NCBI RefSeq assembly: GCF_030433675.1
Contig: NZ_JAROCB010000001.1
Location: 955,632-1,019,631 of the forward strand
Length of the DNA: 64,000 nucleotides
Source of the DNA: Leifsonia virtsii
GTDB taxonomy: Bacteria; Actinomycetota; Actinomycetes; Actinomycetales; Microbacteriaceae
Direction: 5' to 3'
In this document: positions 19,895-29,660 of the stretch, one piece after another
Layout: each line of letters opens with the position of its first letter
How positions within the stretch are numbered: position 1 is the first letter of the stretch
The notes under the pieces: model-generated
What the model saw: the letters and a program-made list of their open reading frames with translations, nothing else
Database searches by the model: none
Told to the model about the DNA's origin: nothing
Program-made: the position numbers and the translations under genes

Positions 19895-19930
19895 GGTGTT
19901 CTCCGAGCTTTCTCTCCGGGCGGGTATCAC

Positions 19931-19937
19931 TACTGTA
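19931..19937. promoter_or_regulatory. Overlapping divergent -10 boxes, glgX and iscS
   Basis: TACTGTA contains TACTGT on the plus strand (19931-19936), seven bases before the glgX ATG at 19944, and TACAGT on the minus strand (19932-19937), about 37 bases before the iscS GTG. The two promoters share bases, so polymerase binding in one direction should exclude the other. Confidence 0.45.
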
Positions 19938-19943
19938 GATCGC

Positions 19944-22028
19944 ATGACCTCGTCCGATCCCCTGCGCAACCTCGGAGTACGTGTCGGGCCGCAGGCGGGC
20001 GAGCTCCGGGTGTTCTCCGCGAGCGCGGATGCCATGGAGCTGTGCCTGTTCGACGAGACCGACCCGAACTGGCTGGTCAAGTCGGTTCCGATGACCCGGG
20101 ACGCTAACGGCGTCTGGGTCGGCCGGTCGCGCTCGCTCACCGTCGGCACCCGCTACGCGCTGCGCGTGTCGGGTCCGAACGCGCCGGCGAACTCCTTCGA
20201 CCCGGAGGCCCTGCTGATCGACCCGTACGCGCGCGGCCTCGTGCACGTCGGGGGCGACGGGTGGCGCTCCGTCGTCGTGCCGGACGGCTTCGACTGGGGC
20301 GACGCGCGCAAGCCGGGGACGCCGCTCGACCACACGGTGATCTACGAGGCGCACGTGAAGGGCATCAGCCGGCTGAACCCCGACGTGCCGGAGGAGCTGC
20401 GCGGCAGCTATGCCGGGCTCGCCCACGAGTCCACGATCGCGTACCTGAAGGATCTCGGTGTCACCGCCGTCGAACTGCTCCCGGTGCAGGCGTTCGTCTC
20501 CGAGCAGCGCCTGGTGCAGGAGGGCCTCACGAACTACTGGGGCTACAACACGCTCAACTTCTTCTCCCCGCACACGCCGTACGCCTCCCGCGCTGCGCAG
20601 GCGGCGGGACCGGCGGCGGTCCTCGCGGAGTTCAAGGGCATGGTGAAGCTGCTGCACCTGGCGGGCATCGAGGTCATCCTCGACGTGGTCTACAACCACA
20701 CGGCCGAGGAGGGCATCGACGGCCCCCGCACCAGCTTCCGCGGCATCGACAACGCCACCTACTACCGGCACGACGACACCGGCGCGTACATCGACGTCAC
20801 GGGATGCGGCAACACGGTCGACTTCGGCAACCCCGTCCCGCAGCGGCTGGTGCTCGACTCGCTCCGCTACTGGGCGAACGAGATGCAGATCGACGGGTTC
20901 CGGTTCGACCTGGCCGCGACGCTCGGTCGCGGGACGGACGCGTCGTTCCATCGCGACCATCCGCTGCTCGTCGCCGCGCAGACCGACCCGGCGCTGCAGG
21001 GCGTCAAGCTCATCGCCGAGCCGTGGGACGTGGGGCTCGGCGGCTGGCAGACCGGCAACTTCCCCGGTCCCGTGGACGGGCACGCCGGCTGGTCGGAGTG
21101 GAACGACCGCTACCGCGACCGGGTGCGCAACTTCTGGCTGGCCGACATCGCGGAGGCGCGGCGCAACGGCCAGGCGCCGGTCGGCATCGGCGGCTTCGCC
21201 ACCCGCTTGGCCGGGTCGTCCAACACCTTCTCGCCGGAGCGCGGCCCGCTCGCCTCGGTGAACTTCGTGACGGCGCACGACGGCTTCACCATGGCCGACC
21301 TGACCGCCTACGACGTGAAGCACAATCTCGGCAACGGCGAGGACAACCGCGACGGCACCGACAACAACCGGTCGTTCAACCACGGCGTCGAGGGGCCGAC
21401 GGTGGATGAGGCCGTGCTGATGACGCGCGCCAAGGCGGTCCGCAACCTCCTCGGAACGCTGCTGCTGTCGGCGGGCGTGCCCATGATCACCGCGGGCGAC
21501 GAGTACGGCCGCAGCCAGCGCGGCAACAACAACGCGTACTGCCATGACAGCGAGCTCACCTGGCTGAGCTGGCTGCGCACGCGCGAGCAGCGGGAACTGG
21601 CCGACACCACCAAGCGCCTGCTGCAGCTGCGGCGCGAGAACCCGGCGCTTCGTCCCGCCCTCTACGCCGTCGCCGGGCAGACCACGCCGAACGCCAGCCA
21701 CATGGACTGGTACGACGCGACCGGCCAGCGGATGGACGACGACGACTGGAACTCGCCCGAGAACCGCACGCTCCAGTACCTCGCGGCCTCGACGCCCGAC
21801 AAGGAGGAGTTCAACCGCATCCTCCTGATCGTGCACGGCGTGGAGGACGACGTGGAGGTCTCCCTGCCGCAGGCCCCGGGCGTCACCTCGTACCAGCTGC
21901 TGTGGGACTCGGCGACCGAGGTGCCGATCCCGGAGGACGAGACCGAGCTGCCGCCGGGAACGACGCGACTCGTGGGCGGCACCTCCATGCAGCTGTACCG
22001 GGCGAACGGACCGCGGGAGGCGTCCTGA
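19944..22028 (+). CDS. glgX: Glycogen debranching enzyme GlgX
   Basis: A 694-residue GH13 enzyme hydrolysing alpha-1,6 branches of glycogen after phosphorylase trimming. The N-terminal CBM48 domain spans about residues 8-110. The (beta/alpha)8 barrel shows region I DVVYNHTAE, region II GFRFDLAATLGR with the nucleophile Asp, region III LIAEPWDVG with the acid Glu, and region IV FVTAHDGFT. NYWGYNTLNFFSPH and TAGDEYGRSQ are characteristic of GlgX/isoamylase. The ATG at 19944 follows TACTGT by seven bases. The downstream ybaK overlaps its stop codon. Confidence 0.93.
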   Translation: MTSSDPLRNLGVRVGPQAGELRVFSASADAMELCLFDETDPNWLVKSVPMTRDANGVWVGRSRSLTVGTRYALRVSGPNAPANSFDPEALLIDPYARGLVHVGGDGWRSVVVPDGFDWGDARKPGTPLDHTVIYEAHVKGISRLNPDVPEELRGSYAGLAHESTIAYLKDLGVTAVELLPVQAFVSEQRLVQEGLTNYWGYNTLNFFSPHTPYASRAAQAAGPAAVLAEFKGMVKLLHLAGIEVILDVVYNHTAEEGIDGPRTSFRGIDNATYYRHDDTGAYIDVTGCGNTVDFGNPVPQRLVLDSLRYWANEMQIDGFRFDLAATLGRGTDASFHRDHPLLVAAQTDPALQGVKLIAEPWDVGLGGWQTGNFPGPVDGHAGWSEWNDRYRDRVRNFWLADIAEARRNGQAPVGIGGFATRLAGSSNTFSPERGPLASVNFVTAHDGFTMADLTAYDVKHNLGNGEDNRDGTDNNRSFNHGVEGPTVDEAVLMTRAKAVRNLLGTLLLSAGVPMITAGDEYGRSQRGNNNAYCHDSELTWLSWLRTREQRELADTTKRLLQLRRENPALRPALYAVAGQTTPNASHMDWYDATGQRMDDDDWNSPENRTLQYLAASTPDKEEFNRILLIVHGVEDDVEVSLPQAPGVTSYQLLWDSATEVPIPEDETELPPGTTRLVGGTSMQLYRANGPREAS

Positions 22029-22516
22029 TGGCGAAGCAGAAGGCCGCGGCCGGCACCCCGGCGACGGTCGCGCTGACGGCCCTCGGCCTGCCGTTCGCGG
22101 CGCACCCGTACGAGCACGACCCGTCCGCGCCGTCGTTCGGGCTGGAGGCGGCCGAGGCGCTCGGCGTCGAACCCGACCGGGTGTTCAAGACCCTGCTGGC
22201 GGACACCGACCTCGGCCTCGTCGTCGGCGTCGTGCCGGTCACCGGGATGCTGGACCTGAAGGCGCTGGCCGCCGCCGTCGGTGCGAAGCGCGCGGCGATG
22301 GCCGACCCGGCCGTCGCGGAGCGGCGCACCGGCTACGTGGTCGGTGGCATCAGCCCGATCGGTCAGAAGACCCGTCACGTCACGGTCGTCGACGAGACCG
22401 CGCAGCTGTTCGACACGGTTTTCGTCTCCGGCGGCAAGCGCGGCTTCGACATCGAGCTCTCCCCCGCCGACCTCCTCACCGCGACCGACGCCAGCTACGC
22501 CCCCATCGCCAAATAG
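22028..22516 (+). CDS. ybaK: Cys-tRNA(Pro)/Ala-tRNA(Pro) deacylase YbaK
   Basis: A 162-residue trans-editing enzyme that hydrolyses mischarged tRNA(Pro). It has the canonical motifs: the Lys of VFKTLLADTD, KALAAAVGAKRAAMADP, YVVGGISPIGQK and FVSGGKRGFDIELSP. It belongs to the YbaK rather than ProX group. The start ATG overlaps the glgX TGA (ATGA at 22028), so the two are translationally coupled although functionally unrelated. Unlike the paralogue at 6483-7040, it keeps the conserved Lys. Confidence 0.88.
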   Translation: MAKQKAAAGTPATVALTALGLPFAAHPYEHDPSAPSFGLEAAEALGVEPDRVFKTLLADTDLGLVVGVVPVTGMLDLKALAAAVGAKRAAMADPAVAERRTGYVVGGISPIGQKTRHVTVVDETAQLFDTVFVSGGKRGFDIELSPADLLTATDASYAPIAK

Positions 22517-22520
22517 CCCG

Positions 22521-22601
22521 CCCCCAAGCCATCAGCTCCGGACTTTTTCGAGCGAATCGGCGCGAATCGGTCGAAAAAGTCCGGAGCTGACGGCTTGGGG
22601 G
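22521..22601. terminator. Very long bidirectional hairpin, ybaK/glgP
   Basis: Arms 22521-22551 and 22571-22601 pair over 31 bases with one mismatch. The loop contains a direct repeat of GCGAATCGG. It separates convergent ybaK and glgP, 4 and 5 bases from their stop codons. The sequence differs from the family at 18647 and 37547. Confidence 0.75.
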
Positions 22602-22606
22602 GTGGG

Positions 22607-25180
22607 TCAGGAGGCGGTGGTGACGAGGCCGAGCTCGGCGGGGGTCAGCAGGTACGGGTTGACCGGGACGACACGGACCGTGTAGCCGAAGGAGCCGGCC
22701 CACGCGAGACGGACCGTTCCGACGAACTCGTGCGCGACCGACGCGTCGTGCGTGCCGGGGACGGACGTGTCGACGGTGAGCGCCTGGCGGTGCACGTCGA
22801 CCAGCTCGTCGCCCTCCTGGCTGCGGCCGTAGACGACCTGCACCTCGACGTCGTCCGGCGACAGCCCGTTCAGCTGCACCAGCGCGCGGACGTGCAGCTC
22901 GTCGCCCACCTGCGGCACCGCGTCCAGCCCGCCGGCGTCGACGTGCGCGACCGCGACGCCCGGCCAGGCGGCCTTGACCCGGGTCTTCCAGTCGGCGAGC
23001 GAGCGGGCGCCGGCGTAGTCGTCGGTGGTCAGCCGGCTCTCGTAACCCGCCGCCGGCAGGTACAGCCGTTCGACGTACTCGCGCACCATCCGCTCCGCCG
23101 ACAGCGGCGAGGACAGCGTCGCGAGCGTGTGCCGGATGCGCGCGACCCAGGCGGCGGGGACGCCGTCGGCGTCGCGGTCGTAGAACCGCGGCGCGATCTG
23201 GTGCTCGATCAGGTCGTACATCGCCTCGGCCTCGAGCGCGTCGCGCTCGGCGCCGTCGCCCGCAGCGTCGGCGGACGGGATCGCCCAGCCGTTCTCGCCG
23301 TCGTAGAACTCGTTCCACCAGCCGTCGAGGATCGACAGGTTCAGCGCGCCGTTGAGGGCTGCCTTCATGCCGGACGTGCCGCACGCCTCGAGCGGGCGCA
23401 GCGGGTTGTTCAGCCACACATCGGTGCCCGGGTACAGCAGCTGCGCCATCCCGATGTCGTAGTCGGGCAGGAACACCATCCGCTGCCGGATGTCGTTCTC
23501 CGACGCGAACTGCACCAGCTTCTGGATGAGGCGCTTGCCTTCGTCGTCGGCCGGGTGCGACTTGCCCGCGATCACGAACTGCACCGGCCGCTCCGGGTCG
23601 GTGAGGATGCGGCGGAGCCGGTCGGGGTCGTGCAGCATCAGCGTGAGCCGCTTATAGGTCGGCACGCGGCGGGCGAAGCCGATGGTGAGCACGTTCGGGT
23701 CGAGCAGGTCGTCCATCCACGCGGGCGAGATGCCGCCCGGGTTCTGCTCCGCCCACGCGGCCTCGAGCCGTCGGCGCGCGTCCTGCACCAGCTGCTCGCG
23801 CATCCGGTTGCGCACGCCCCAGAGGTCGAGGTCGGTCACCGCGGAGGCGTTGCCCCAGTCGGCGTGCGTCGTGTCCTCGGTGCCGAGGCGCTCGAGGGCG
23901 AGGGCGCGGAGCATCGGGTCGGTCCAGGTCGGCGCGTGCACGCCGTTGGTGACCGAGTCGATCGGCACCTCCTGCGGATCGAAACCCGGGTAGAGGCCGT
24001 TGAACATGTGCCGGGACACGTCGCCGTGCAGCTGGGAGACGCCGTTGGCGTGCTGGCCGAGCCGCAGGCCCATGACAGCCATGTTGAACACGTCGGGCGA
24101 GCCGCCCGGGTAGTCCTCCGCGCCGAGCGGCAGAACCTCGTCGGCGCTCACCCCCGGCAGCAGCGAGGTGGAGAAATACCGCTGGACCAGCGCCCGGTCG
24201 AACCGGTCGATGCCCGCGGGCACCGGCGTGTGCGTGGTGAACACGGTGCCGGCGCGGACCACCTGGAGGGCCTGGTCGAAGGTCAGCCCCTCGCCGATCA
24301 GGTCGGAGATGCGCTCCAGCCCCAGGAACCCGGCGTGGCCCTCGTTGGTGTGGAACACCTCCGCGGGCGGCGCGCCGGTGAGCTCGGTCCACGCCTTGAC
24401 GGCGCGCACCCCGCCGACGCCGAGCAGCAGCTCCTGCAGCAGCCGGTGCTCTCCCCCGCCGCCGTACAGGCGGTCGGTCACCGAGCGCAGGCGCTCCTCG
24501 TTGTCCGGGATGTCGGTGTCGAGCAGCAGCAGCGTCACGCGGCCGACCGCGGCCTGCCAGACGCGCGCGTGCAGCACGCCATCCGGCAGGGCCAGCGAGA
24601 TCTGCACCGGCGAGCCGTCCGGGTTGCGCAGCACGCTGAGCGGCAGCCCGTCGGGGTCGAGCACGGGGTAGCTCTCCAGCTGCCAGCCGTCCGGCGAGAT
24701 CGCCTGGGAGAAGTAGCCGGAGCGGTAGAACAGGCCGGCCGCCACCAGCGGAACGCCGAGGTCGCTTGCCGCCTTCAGGTGGTCGCCCGCGAGGATGCCG
24801 AGGCCGCCGGAGTACTGCGGCAGGGTGGCCGCGATGCCGAACTCGGGCGAGAAGTACGCGATCGTCTGCGGCGCGTCCGACCCGAGCGACTGGTACCAGC
24901 GCGGCTCGCCGAGGTACGACCGGAGGTCGTCGCGGATGTGGTTCGCCCAGTCGACGTACCCCTGGTCGCCCGCCAGCTCCTGCAGCCGGGACGGCTCCAC
25001 GGCGCCGAGCAGCGCGATCGGGTCGTGTCTCACCTGCTGCCAGAGGTCGGGCGAGATCCTGGCGAAGAGCTCGCGTGTCGGCTCGTGCCAGGACCACCGC
25101 AGGTTGGCGGCGATCTCCTCCAATGCGGAGAGGTTCTCGGGGAGGACTGCGCGGACGGTGAATCTACGGATGGCCTTCAC
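22607..25180 (-). CDS. glgP: Alpha-glucan (glycogen) phosphorylase
   Basis: An 857-residue GT35 phosphorylase releasing glucose-1-phosphate from alpha-1,4-glucans, of the actinobacterial GlgP/MalP type. Signature regions are FSPEFGIAATLPQYSGGLG, HTNEGHAGF, VFTTHTPVPAG and GFARRVPTYKRLTL, and the PLP-site region NNPLRPLEACGTSGMKAALN with the PLP-binding Lys. From the GTG at 25180 the protein starts VKAIRRFTVR, the standard N-terminus, with TACAGT seven bases before it; a GTG three codons upstream is less likely. It is divergent from glgE with under 60 bases between the starts. Confidence 0.95.
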   Translation of the reverse strand: MKAIRRFTVRAVLPENLSALEEIAANLRWSWHEPTRELFARISPDLWQQVRHDPIALLGAVEPSRLQELAGDQGYVDWANHIRDDLRSYLGEPRWYQSLGSDAPQTIAYFSPEFGIAATLPQYSGGLGILAGDHLKAASDLGVPLVAAGLFYRSGYFSQAISPDGWQLESYPVLDPDGLPLSVLRNPDGSPVQISLALPDGVLHARVWQAAVGRVTLLLLDTDIPDNEERLRSVTDRLYGGGGEHRLLQELLLGVGGVRAVKAWTELTGAPPAEVFHTNEGHAGFLGLERISDLIGEGLTFDQALQVVRAGTVFTTHTPVPAGIDRFDRALVQRYFSTSLLPGVSADEVLPLGAEDYPGGSPDVFNMAVMGLRLGQHANGVSQLHGDVSRHMFNGLYPGFDPQEVPIDSVTNGVHAPTWTDPMLRALALERLGTEDTTHADWGNASAVTDLDLWGVRNRMREQLVQDARRRLEAAWAEQNPGGISPAWMDDLLDPNVLTIGFARRVPTYKRLTLMLHDPDRLRRILTDPERPVQFVIAGKSHPADDEGKRLIQKLVQFASENDIRQRMVFLPDYDIGMAQLLYPGTDVWLNNPLRPLEACGTSGMKAALNGALNLSILDGWWNEFYDGENGWAIPSADAAGDGAERDALEAEAMYDLIEHQIAPRFYDRDADGVPAAWVARIRHTLATLSSPLSAERMVREYVERLYLPAAGYESRLTTDDYAGARSLADWKTRVKAAWPGVAVAHVDAGGLDAVPQVGDELHVRALVQLNGLSPDDVEVQVVYGRSQEGDELVDVHRQALTVDTSVPGTHDASVAHEFVGTVRLAWAGSFGYTVRVVPVNPYLLTPAELGLVTTAS

Positions 25181-25187
25181 CCGGTCC

Positions 25188-25193
25188 ACTGTA
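25188..25193 (-). promoter_or_regulatory. -10 box TACAGT, leaderless start of glgP
   Basis: TACAGT on the minus strand, seven bases before the GTG at 25180. It overlaps the alternative GTG at 25187-25189. Confidence 0.5.
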
Positions 25194-25225
25194 AACGAGC
25201 CTCATGTCGCGCAGGTTAATGAGTG

Positions 25226-25231
25226 TACGGT
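25226..25231 (+). promoter_or_regulatory. -10 box TACGGT, leaderless start of glgE
   Basis: TACGGT, six bases before the GTG at 25238. The glgP -10 box lies 33 bases away on the other strand, so the two promoters would occupy nearly the same region. Confidence 0.4.
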
Positions 25232-25237
25232 CGGGAC

Positions 25238-27391
25238 GTGGTGAAGAACGCAGCGACCAGGTCAGCAGCCGCCGCGACAGAGGCGGCCACGGCGACGCCC
25301 GCGGCAGGCAGCCGGGGCACGAACGGGCAGGAGACGGACGACACGGGCACGAACGGACGGTCCGCGGCGAGCGCGCTGCAGGCGCAGGCTCCTGCGCCGT
25401 ACGAGCCGCTGCTGCCGCGTATCCCGATCCTGGAGCTCTCCCCGCAGGTGGATGAGGGGCTCTGGGCGGCGACGGCGTTCAGCGGCGAGGTGATCCCGTT
25501 CCGGGCGACCGCGTTCCGCGAGGGGCACGACAAGATCGGCGTCGACCTGATCCTGCTCGACCCCTCCGGCACGCAGACCGAGCACCACATGCACCCGATC
25601 GAGCCGGGCACCGACCGCTGGGAGGTGCACGTGCAGCTCGAGGAGACGGGCCTCTGGCGGTACCGCGTGCAGGCGTACGCCGACGAGTACGCGACCTGGC
25701 GGCACAACGCCGAGGTGAAGGTCCCGGCCGGGATCGACGTCGAGCTCATGCTGACCATCGGCCACGACCTGCTGGTGCGGGCGTCGAAGGACAAGCGCCG
25801 CAGCACGGCGGAGCGCCGTCACCTCTCCGAGGCGGCGAAGGTCGTCGCGGACACCAAGCGGCCAGTCGAGGAGCGCTTCCAGGCCGCCGTGGACGACCGC
25901 ATCCAGCACGTGCTCACCGAGCGCCCGGTGGTCAGTCTGCCGTCGCTGTCGGCCACCAGGGCCATCCAGGTGGAGCGCACGCGCGCCGGCGTCGGCAGCT
26001 GGTACGAGTTCTTCCCGCGCTCCGAGGGCGCGAAGAGGCTGGCCGACGGCTCCTGGCAGTCCGGCACGTTCCGCACCGCGGCGAAGCGGCTTCCGGAGGT
26101 CGCCGCGATGGGCTTCGACGTCGTCTACCTGCCCCCGATCCACCCGATCGGGCGCACCTTCCGCAAGGGCCCGAACAACACCCTGGTCGCGGGCGAGAAC
26201 GACCCGGGATCGCCGTGGGCCATCGGCAGCGCGGAGGGCGGCCACGACGCCATCCACCCCGACCTGGGCACCGAGAAAGACTTCGTGTTCTTCCTCGGCA
26301 AGGCCAAGCAGGCCGGACTCGAAGTCGCGCTCGACCTCGCCCTGCAGGCGTCGCCCGACCACCCGTGGGTGACCGAGCACCCGGAGTGGTTCACAACCCT
26401 CCCGGACGGCTCCATCGCCTACGCGGAGAACCCGCCGAAGAAGTACCAGGACATCTATCCGATCAACTTCGACAACGACTACGAGGGCCTGCGCCAGGAG
26501 GTGCTCCGCATCGTCCGGCACTGGATGTCGCTCGGCGTCCGCATCTTCCGTGTGGACAATCCGCACACCAAGCCGCTGCACTTCTGGGAGTGGCTCATCC
26601 ACACGGTCAACGCCACCGACCCGGACGTCGTGTTCCTCGCCGAGGCGTTCACGCGCCCGGCTATCCTGCGGACGCTCGCGAAGGCCGGCTTCCAGCAGTC
26701 GTACACGTACTTCACCTGGCGGAACACGAAGGAGGAGCTGGAGGAGTTCCTCGACTCGCTCGCGCACGAGACGGCCGACTACCTGCGGCCGAACCTCTTC
26801 GTGAACACGCCGGACATCCTCACCGAGTACCTGCAGTTCGGCGGTCAGCCGGCGTTCAAGATCCGCGCCGCCATCGCCGCGACCGCCGCGCCCACCTGGG
26901 GCGTCTACTCCGGGTTCGAGCTGTTCGAGAACGTCGCCCGGCCGGGCGCGGAGGAGTACATCGACAACGAGAAGTTCGAGTACCGGCCGCGCGACTACGC
27001 CAAGGCGCAGGCGCAGGGCCGCTCGCTCGCCGGCTATCTGACCATGCTGAATCGGGCCCGCAGCGAGCACCCCGCCCTGCGGCAGCTGCGCAACCTGACG
27101 CTGCACAGCAGCGACGACGACAGCATCCTCGTCTACTCGAAGTACCTCGACGGACGGTTCACCCGCAGCGGCAAGGCCGACGCGGTCATCGTCGTCGCCA
27201 ACGTCGACCCGCACTCGGTGCGCGAGACGATCGTCCACCTCGACTCCGCGGCGTTCGGCATCCCGTACGGCGCACAGTTCGAGGTGAAGGACCGGGTGAC
27301 CGGCCAGCGCTGGATCTGGGGCGCCGACGACTACGTCCGTCTGGACGCGTTCACCGAGCCCGTGCACATCCTGTCCGTCCGACCGCTCTGA
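25238..27391 (+). CDS. glgE: Alpha-1,4-glucan:maltose-1-phosphate maltosyltransferase
   Basis: A 717-residue GH13_3 enzyme that extends alpha-1,4-glucans with maltosyl units from alpha-maltose-1-phosphate. An Ala/Thr-rich disordered N-terminus of about 50 residues precedes the N domain. [18 protein letters not shown] holds the catalytic Asp near residue 440 and [12 protein letters not shown] the Glu. [17 protein letters not shown] and [12 protein letters not shown] are GlgE hallmarks. The GTG at 25238 is chosen because TACGGT lies six bases upstream; GTGs at 25223 and 25241 are alternatives. glgB follows after 38 bases; no treS or pep2 is nearby. Confidence 0.93.
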   Translation: MVKNAATRSAAAATEAATATPAAGSRGTNGQETDDTGTNGRSAASALQAQAPAPYEPLLPRIPILELSPQVDEGLWAATAFSGEVIPFRATAFREGHDKIGVDLILLDPSGTQTEHHMHPIEPGTDRWEVHVQLEETGLWRYRVQAYADEYATWRHNAEVKVPAGIDVELMLTIGHDLLVRASKDKRRSTAERRHLSEAAKVVADTKRPVEERFQAAVDDRIQHVLTERPVVSLPSLSATRAIQVERTRAGVGSWYEFFPRSEGAKRLADGSWQSGTFRTAAKRLPEVAAMGFDVVYLPPIHPIGRTFRKGPNNTLVAGENDPGSPWAIGSAEGGHDAIHPDLGTEKDFVFFLGKAKQAGLEVALDLALQASPDHPWVTEHPEWFTTLPDGSIAYAENPPKKYQDIYPINFDNDYEGLRQEVLRIVRHWMSLGVRIFRVDNPHTKPLHFWEWLIHTVNATDPDVVFLAEAFTRPAILRTLAKAGFQQSYTYFTWRNTKEELEEFLDSLAHETADYLRPNLFVNTPDILTEYLQFGGQPAFKIRAAIAATAAPTWGVYSGFELFENVARPGAEEYIDNEKFEYRPRDYAKAQAQGRSLAGYLTMLNRARSEHPALRQLRNLTLHSSDDDSILVYSKYLDGRFTRSGKADAVIVVANVDPHSVRETIVHLDSAAFGIPYGAQFEVKDRVTGQRWIWGADDYVRLDAFTEPVHILSVRPL

Positions 27392-27429
27392 CCGCCGAAC
27401 GCGACCCGCAAACCGCAAGGAGTACCGCC

Positions 27430-29637
27430 ATGTCCCCGATCCCCGAAGGCGCGGCCGCCGTCGATCTGCCCACGCTCGACGACACCCTGCTCGCCACCAT
27501 CGCCTCCGGCAGCCACCACGACCCGCACACGGTCCTGGGCCAGCACCAGGTCGCCGCTCCCGGCGTCGCCGACCCGATCACGGTGATCCGGGCGCTCCGG
27601 CCGCTGGCGAAGGAGGTGTTCGCCGTGCTCCCGAACGGTGCGCACGTCGAGCTCGCCCACCTCGGGCACGGCGTGTGGCAGGGCGTCGACATCATCGGCC
27701 CCGGCGCGTACCTGCTCGAGGCGCGCTACGACGACGGCAGCGTGTGGACGGCGGACGACCCGTACCGCTTCCTGCCCACGATCGGCCAGCTCGACCTGCA
27801 CCTGATCGGCGAGGGCCGCCACGAGACGCTGTGGACCGCGCTGGGTGCGCACGTCCGCGACCTCGGCGGCGTGGTCGGCACCGCATTCACCGTCTGGGCG
27901 CCGCACGCGCGCGCCGTGCGCGTGGTCGGCGACTTCAACGGCTGGGACGGCACCCTGTACGCCATGCGCAACATGGGCTCCTCCGGCGTCTGGGAGCTGT
28001 TCGTCCCCGGCCTCGGCGAGGGCGCGATCTACAAGTTCGACATCCTGGCGCAGGACGGCCAGTGGGTGCGCAAGATCGACCCGCTCGCGCAGCTGGCCGA
28101 GACCCCGCCTGCGACCGCCTCCCGGATCACCGTCAGCCGGCACGAGTGGGCGGACGACGAGTGGATGCAGCACCGCGCCGCGCACGACCCGCACTCCGGC
28201 CCCATGAGCGTCTACGAGCTGCACCTGGGCTCCTGGCGCCCGGGCCTGGGCTACCGCGAGGCCGCGGACGAGCTGATCGACTACGTCGGCGCGCTCGGGT
28301 ACACGCACGTGGAGTTCCTGCCGCTCGCCGAGCATCCCTTCGGCGGGTCGTGGGGTTACCAGGTGACCGGGTACTACGCCCCCACCAGCCGGTTCGGCGA
28401 CCCCGACGACCTCAAGTACCTGATCGACCGGCTGCACCAGGCCGGCATCGGCGTCATCCTCGACTGGGTGCCCGGCCACTTCCCTAAGGACGACTGGGCG
28501 CTCGCCCGCTTCGACGGCCAGCCGCTGTACGAGCACGCGGACCCGCGCCGCGGCGAGCACAAGGACTGGGGCACCTACATCTTCGACTACGGCAACTCGC
28601 AGGTGCGCAACTTCCTCGTCGCCAACGCCCTGTACTGGCTGGAGGAGTTCCACGTCGACGGCCTTCGGGTCGACGCGGTCGCCTCGATGCTCTACCTCGA
28701 CTACTCGCGCAACGCCGGCGAGTGGGAGCCGAACATCCACGGCGGCCGGGAGAACCTGGAGGCGATCGGCTTCCTGCAGGAGGTCACCGCCACGGCGTAC
28801 AAGCGCAACCCGGGCACCGTGATGATCGCGGAGGAGTCGACCAGCTACACCGGCGTCACCGCGCCCACCTCCTCCGGGGGCCTCGGCTTCGGGCTCAAGT
28901 GGAACATGGGCTGGATGCACGACTCGCTGCAGTACATCCACGAGGACCCGATGTACCGCAACTACCACCACAGCGAGCTCACGTTCTCGTTCGTGTACGC
29001 GTGGAGCGAGAACTTCCTGCTGCCGATCAGCCACGACGAGGTCGTGCACGGCAAGGGGTCGCTGCTGAACAAGATGCCCGGCGACCACTGGCAGCAGCTG
29101 GCCAACGTGCGTGCGTTCCTCGCGTTCATGTGGGCGCATCCCGGCAAGCAGCTGCTGTTCATGGGCCAGGAGTTCGGTCAGCTCTCGGAGTGGAGCGAGG
29201 AGCGCGGCCTCGACTGGTGGATGCTCGACCAGCCCGCCCACCAGGGGCTCTGGAACCTCGTCGCGCAGCTGAACGCCGTCTACCGCGCGCACCCGCAGCT
29301 GTGGGCGCGCGACAACGAGCCGGCCGGCTTCGAGTGGCTCGACGGGTCCGACGCCCAGGGCAACGTGATCGCGTTCCTGCGGAAGGACCACGACGGGGAC
29401 CCGATCGCGGTGCTGTTCAACTTCTCCGGCAACCCGCACACCGACTACCGCGTCGGCCTGCCCTTCGCCGGGGAGTGGGACGAGCTGCTCAACACGGATG
29501 CGGAAGCGTACGGCGGCTCCGGCGTCGGCAACTTCGGCTCGGCGACCGCGGTCGACGAGCCGTGGATGGGGCGCCCCGCCTCCGCCGTGCTGACCCTCCC
29601 CCCGCTCGGCGCCCTCTGGCTCAAGCCCCGCCGCTGA
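27430..29637 (+). CDS. glgB: 1,4-alpha-glucan branching enzyme
   Basis: A 735-residue GH13_9 enzyme that introduces alpha-1,6 branches. There is an N-terminal N1 domain (about 20-110), then CBM48 ([20 protein letters not shown] at about 155) and the catalytic barrel: [14 protein letters not shown] (region I), [17 protein letters not shown] (region II, nucleophile Asp), [13 protein letters not shown] (region III, acid Glu) and [13 protein letters not shown] (region IV). The ATG follows AAGGAG with the correct spacing. Downstream of glgE it would branch the linear glucan that GlgE makes. Confidence 0.96.
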   Translation: MSPIPEGAAAVDLPTLDDTLLATIASGSHHDPHTVLGQHQVAAPGVADPITVIRALRPLAKEVFAVLPNGAHVELAHLGHGVWQGVDIIGPGAYLLEARYDDGSVWTADDPYRFLPTIGQLDLHLIGEGRHETLWTALGAHVRDLGGVVGTAFTVWAPHARAVRVVGDFNGWDGTLYAMRNMGSSGVWELFVPGLGEGAIYKFDILAQDGQWVRKIDPLAQLAETPPATASRITVSRHEWADDEWMQHRAAHDPHSGPMSVYELHLGSWRPGLGYREAADELIDYVGALGYTHVEFLPLAEHPFGGSWGYQVTGYYAPTSRFGDPDDLKYLIDRLHQAGIGVILDWVPGHFPKDDWALARFDGQPLYEHADPRRGEHKDWGTYIFDYGNSQVRNFLVANALYWLEEFHVDGLRVDAVASMLYLDYSRNAGEWEPNIHGGRENLEAIGFLQEVTATAYKRNPGTVMIAEESTSYTGVTAPTSSGGLGFGLKWNMGWMHDSLQYIHEDPMYRNYHHSELTFSFVYAWSENFLLPISHDEVVHGKGSLLNKMPGDHWQQLANVRAFLAFMWAHPGKQLLFMGQEFGQLSEWSEERGLDWWMLDQPAHQGLWNLVAQLNAVYRAHPQLWARDNEPAGFEWLDGSDAQGNVIAFLRKDHDGDPIAVLFNFSGNPHTDYRVGLPFAGEWDELLNTDAEAYGGSGVGNFGSATAVDEPWMGRPASAVLTLPPLGALWLKPRR

Positions 29638-29660
29638 GCCGCGAGGCTCAGGCGCGGGCG

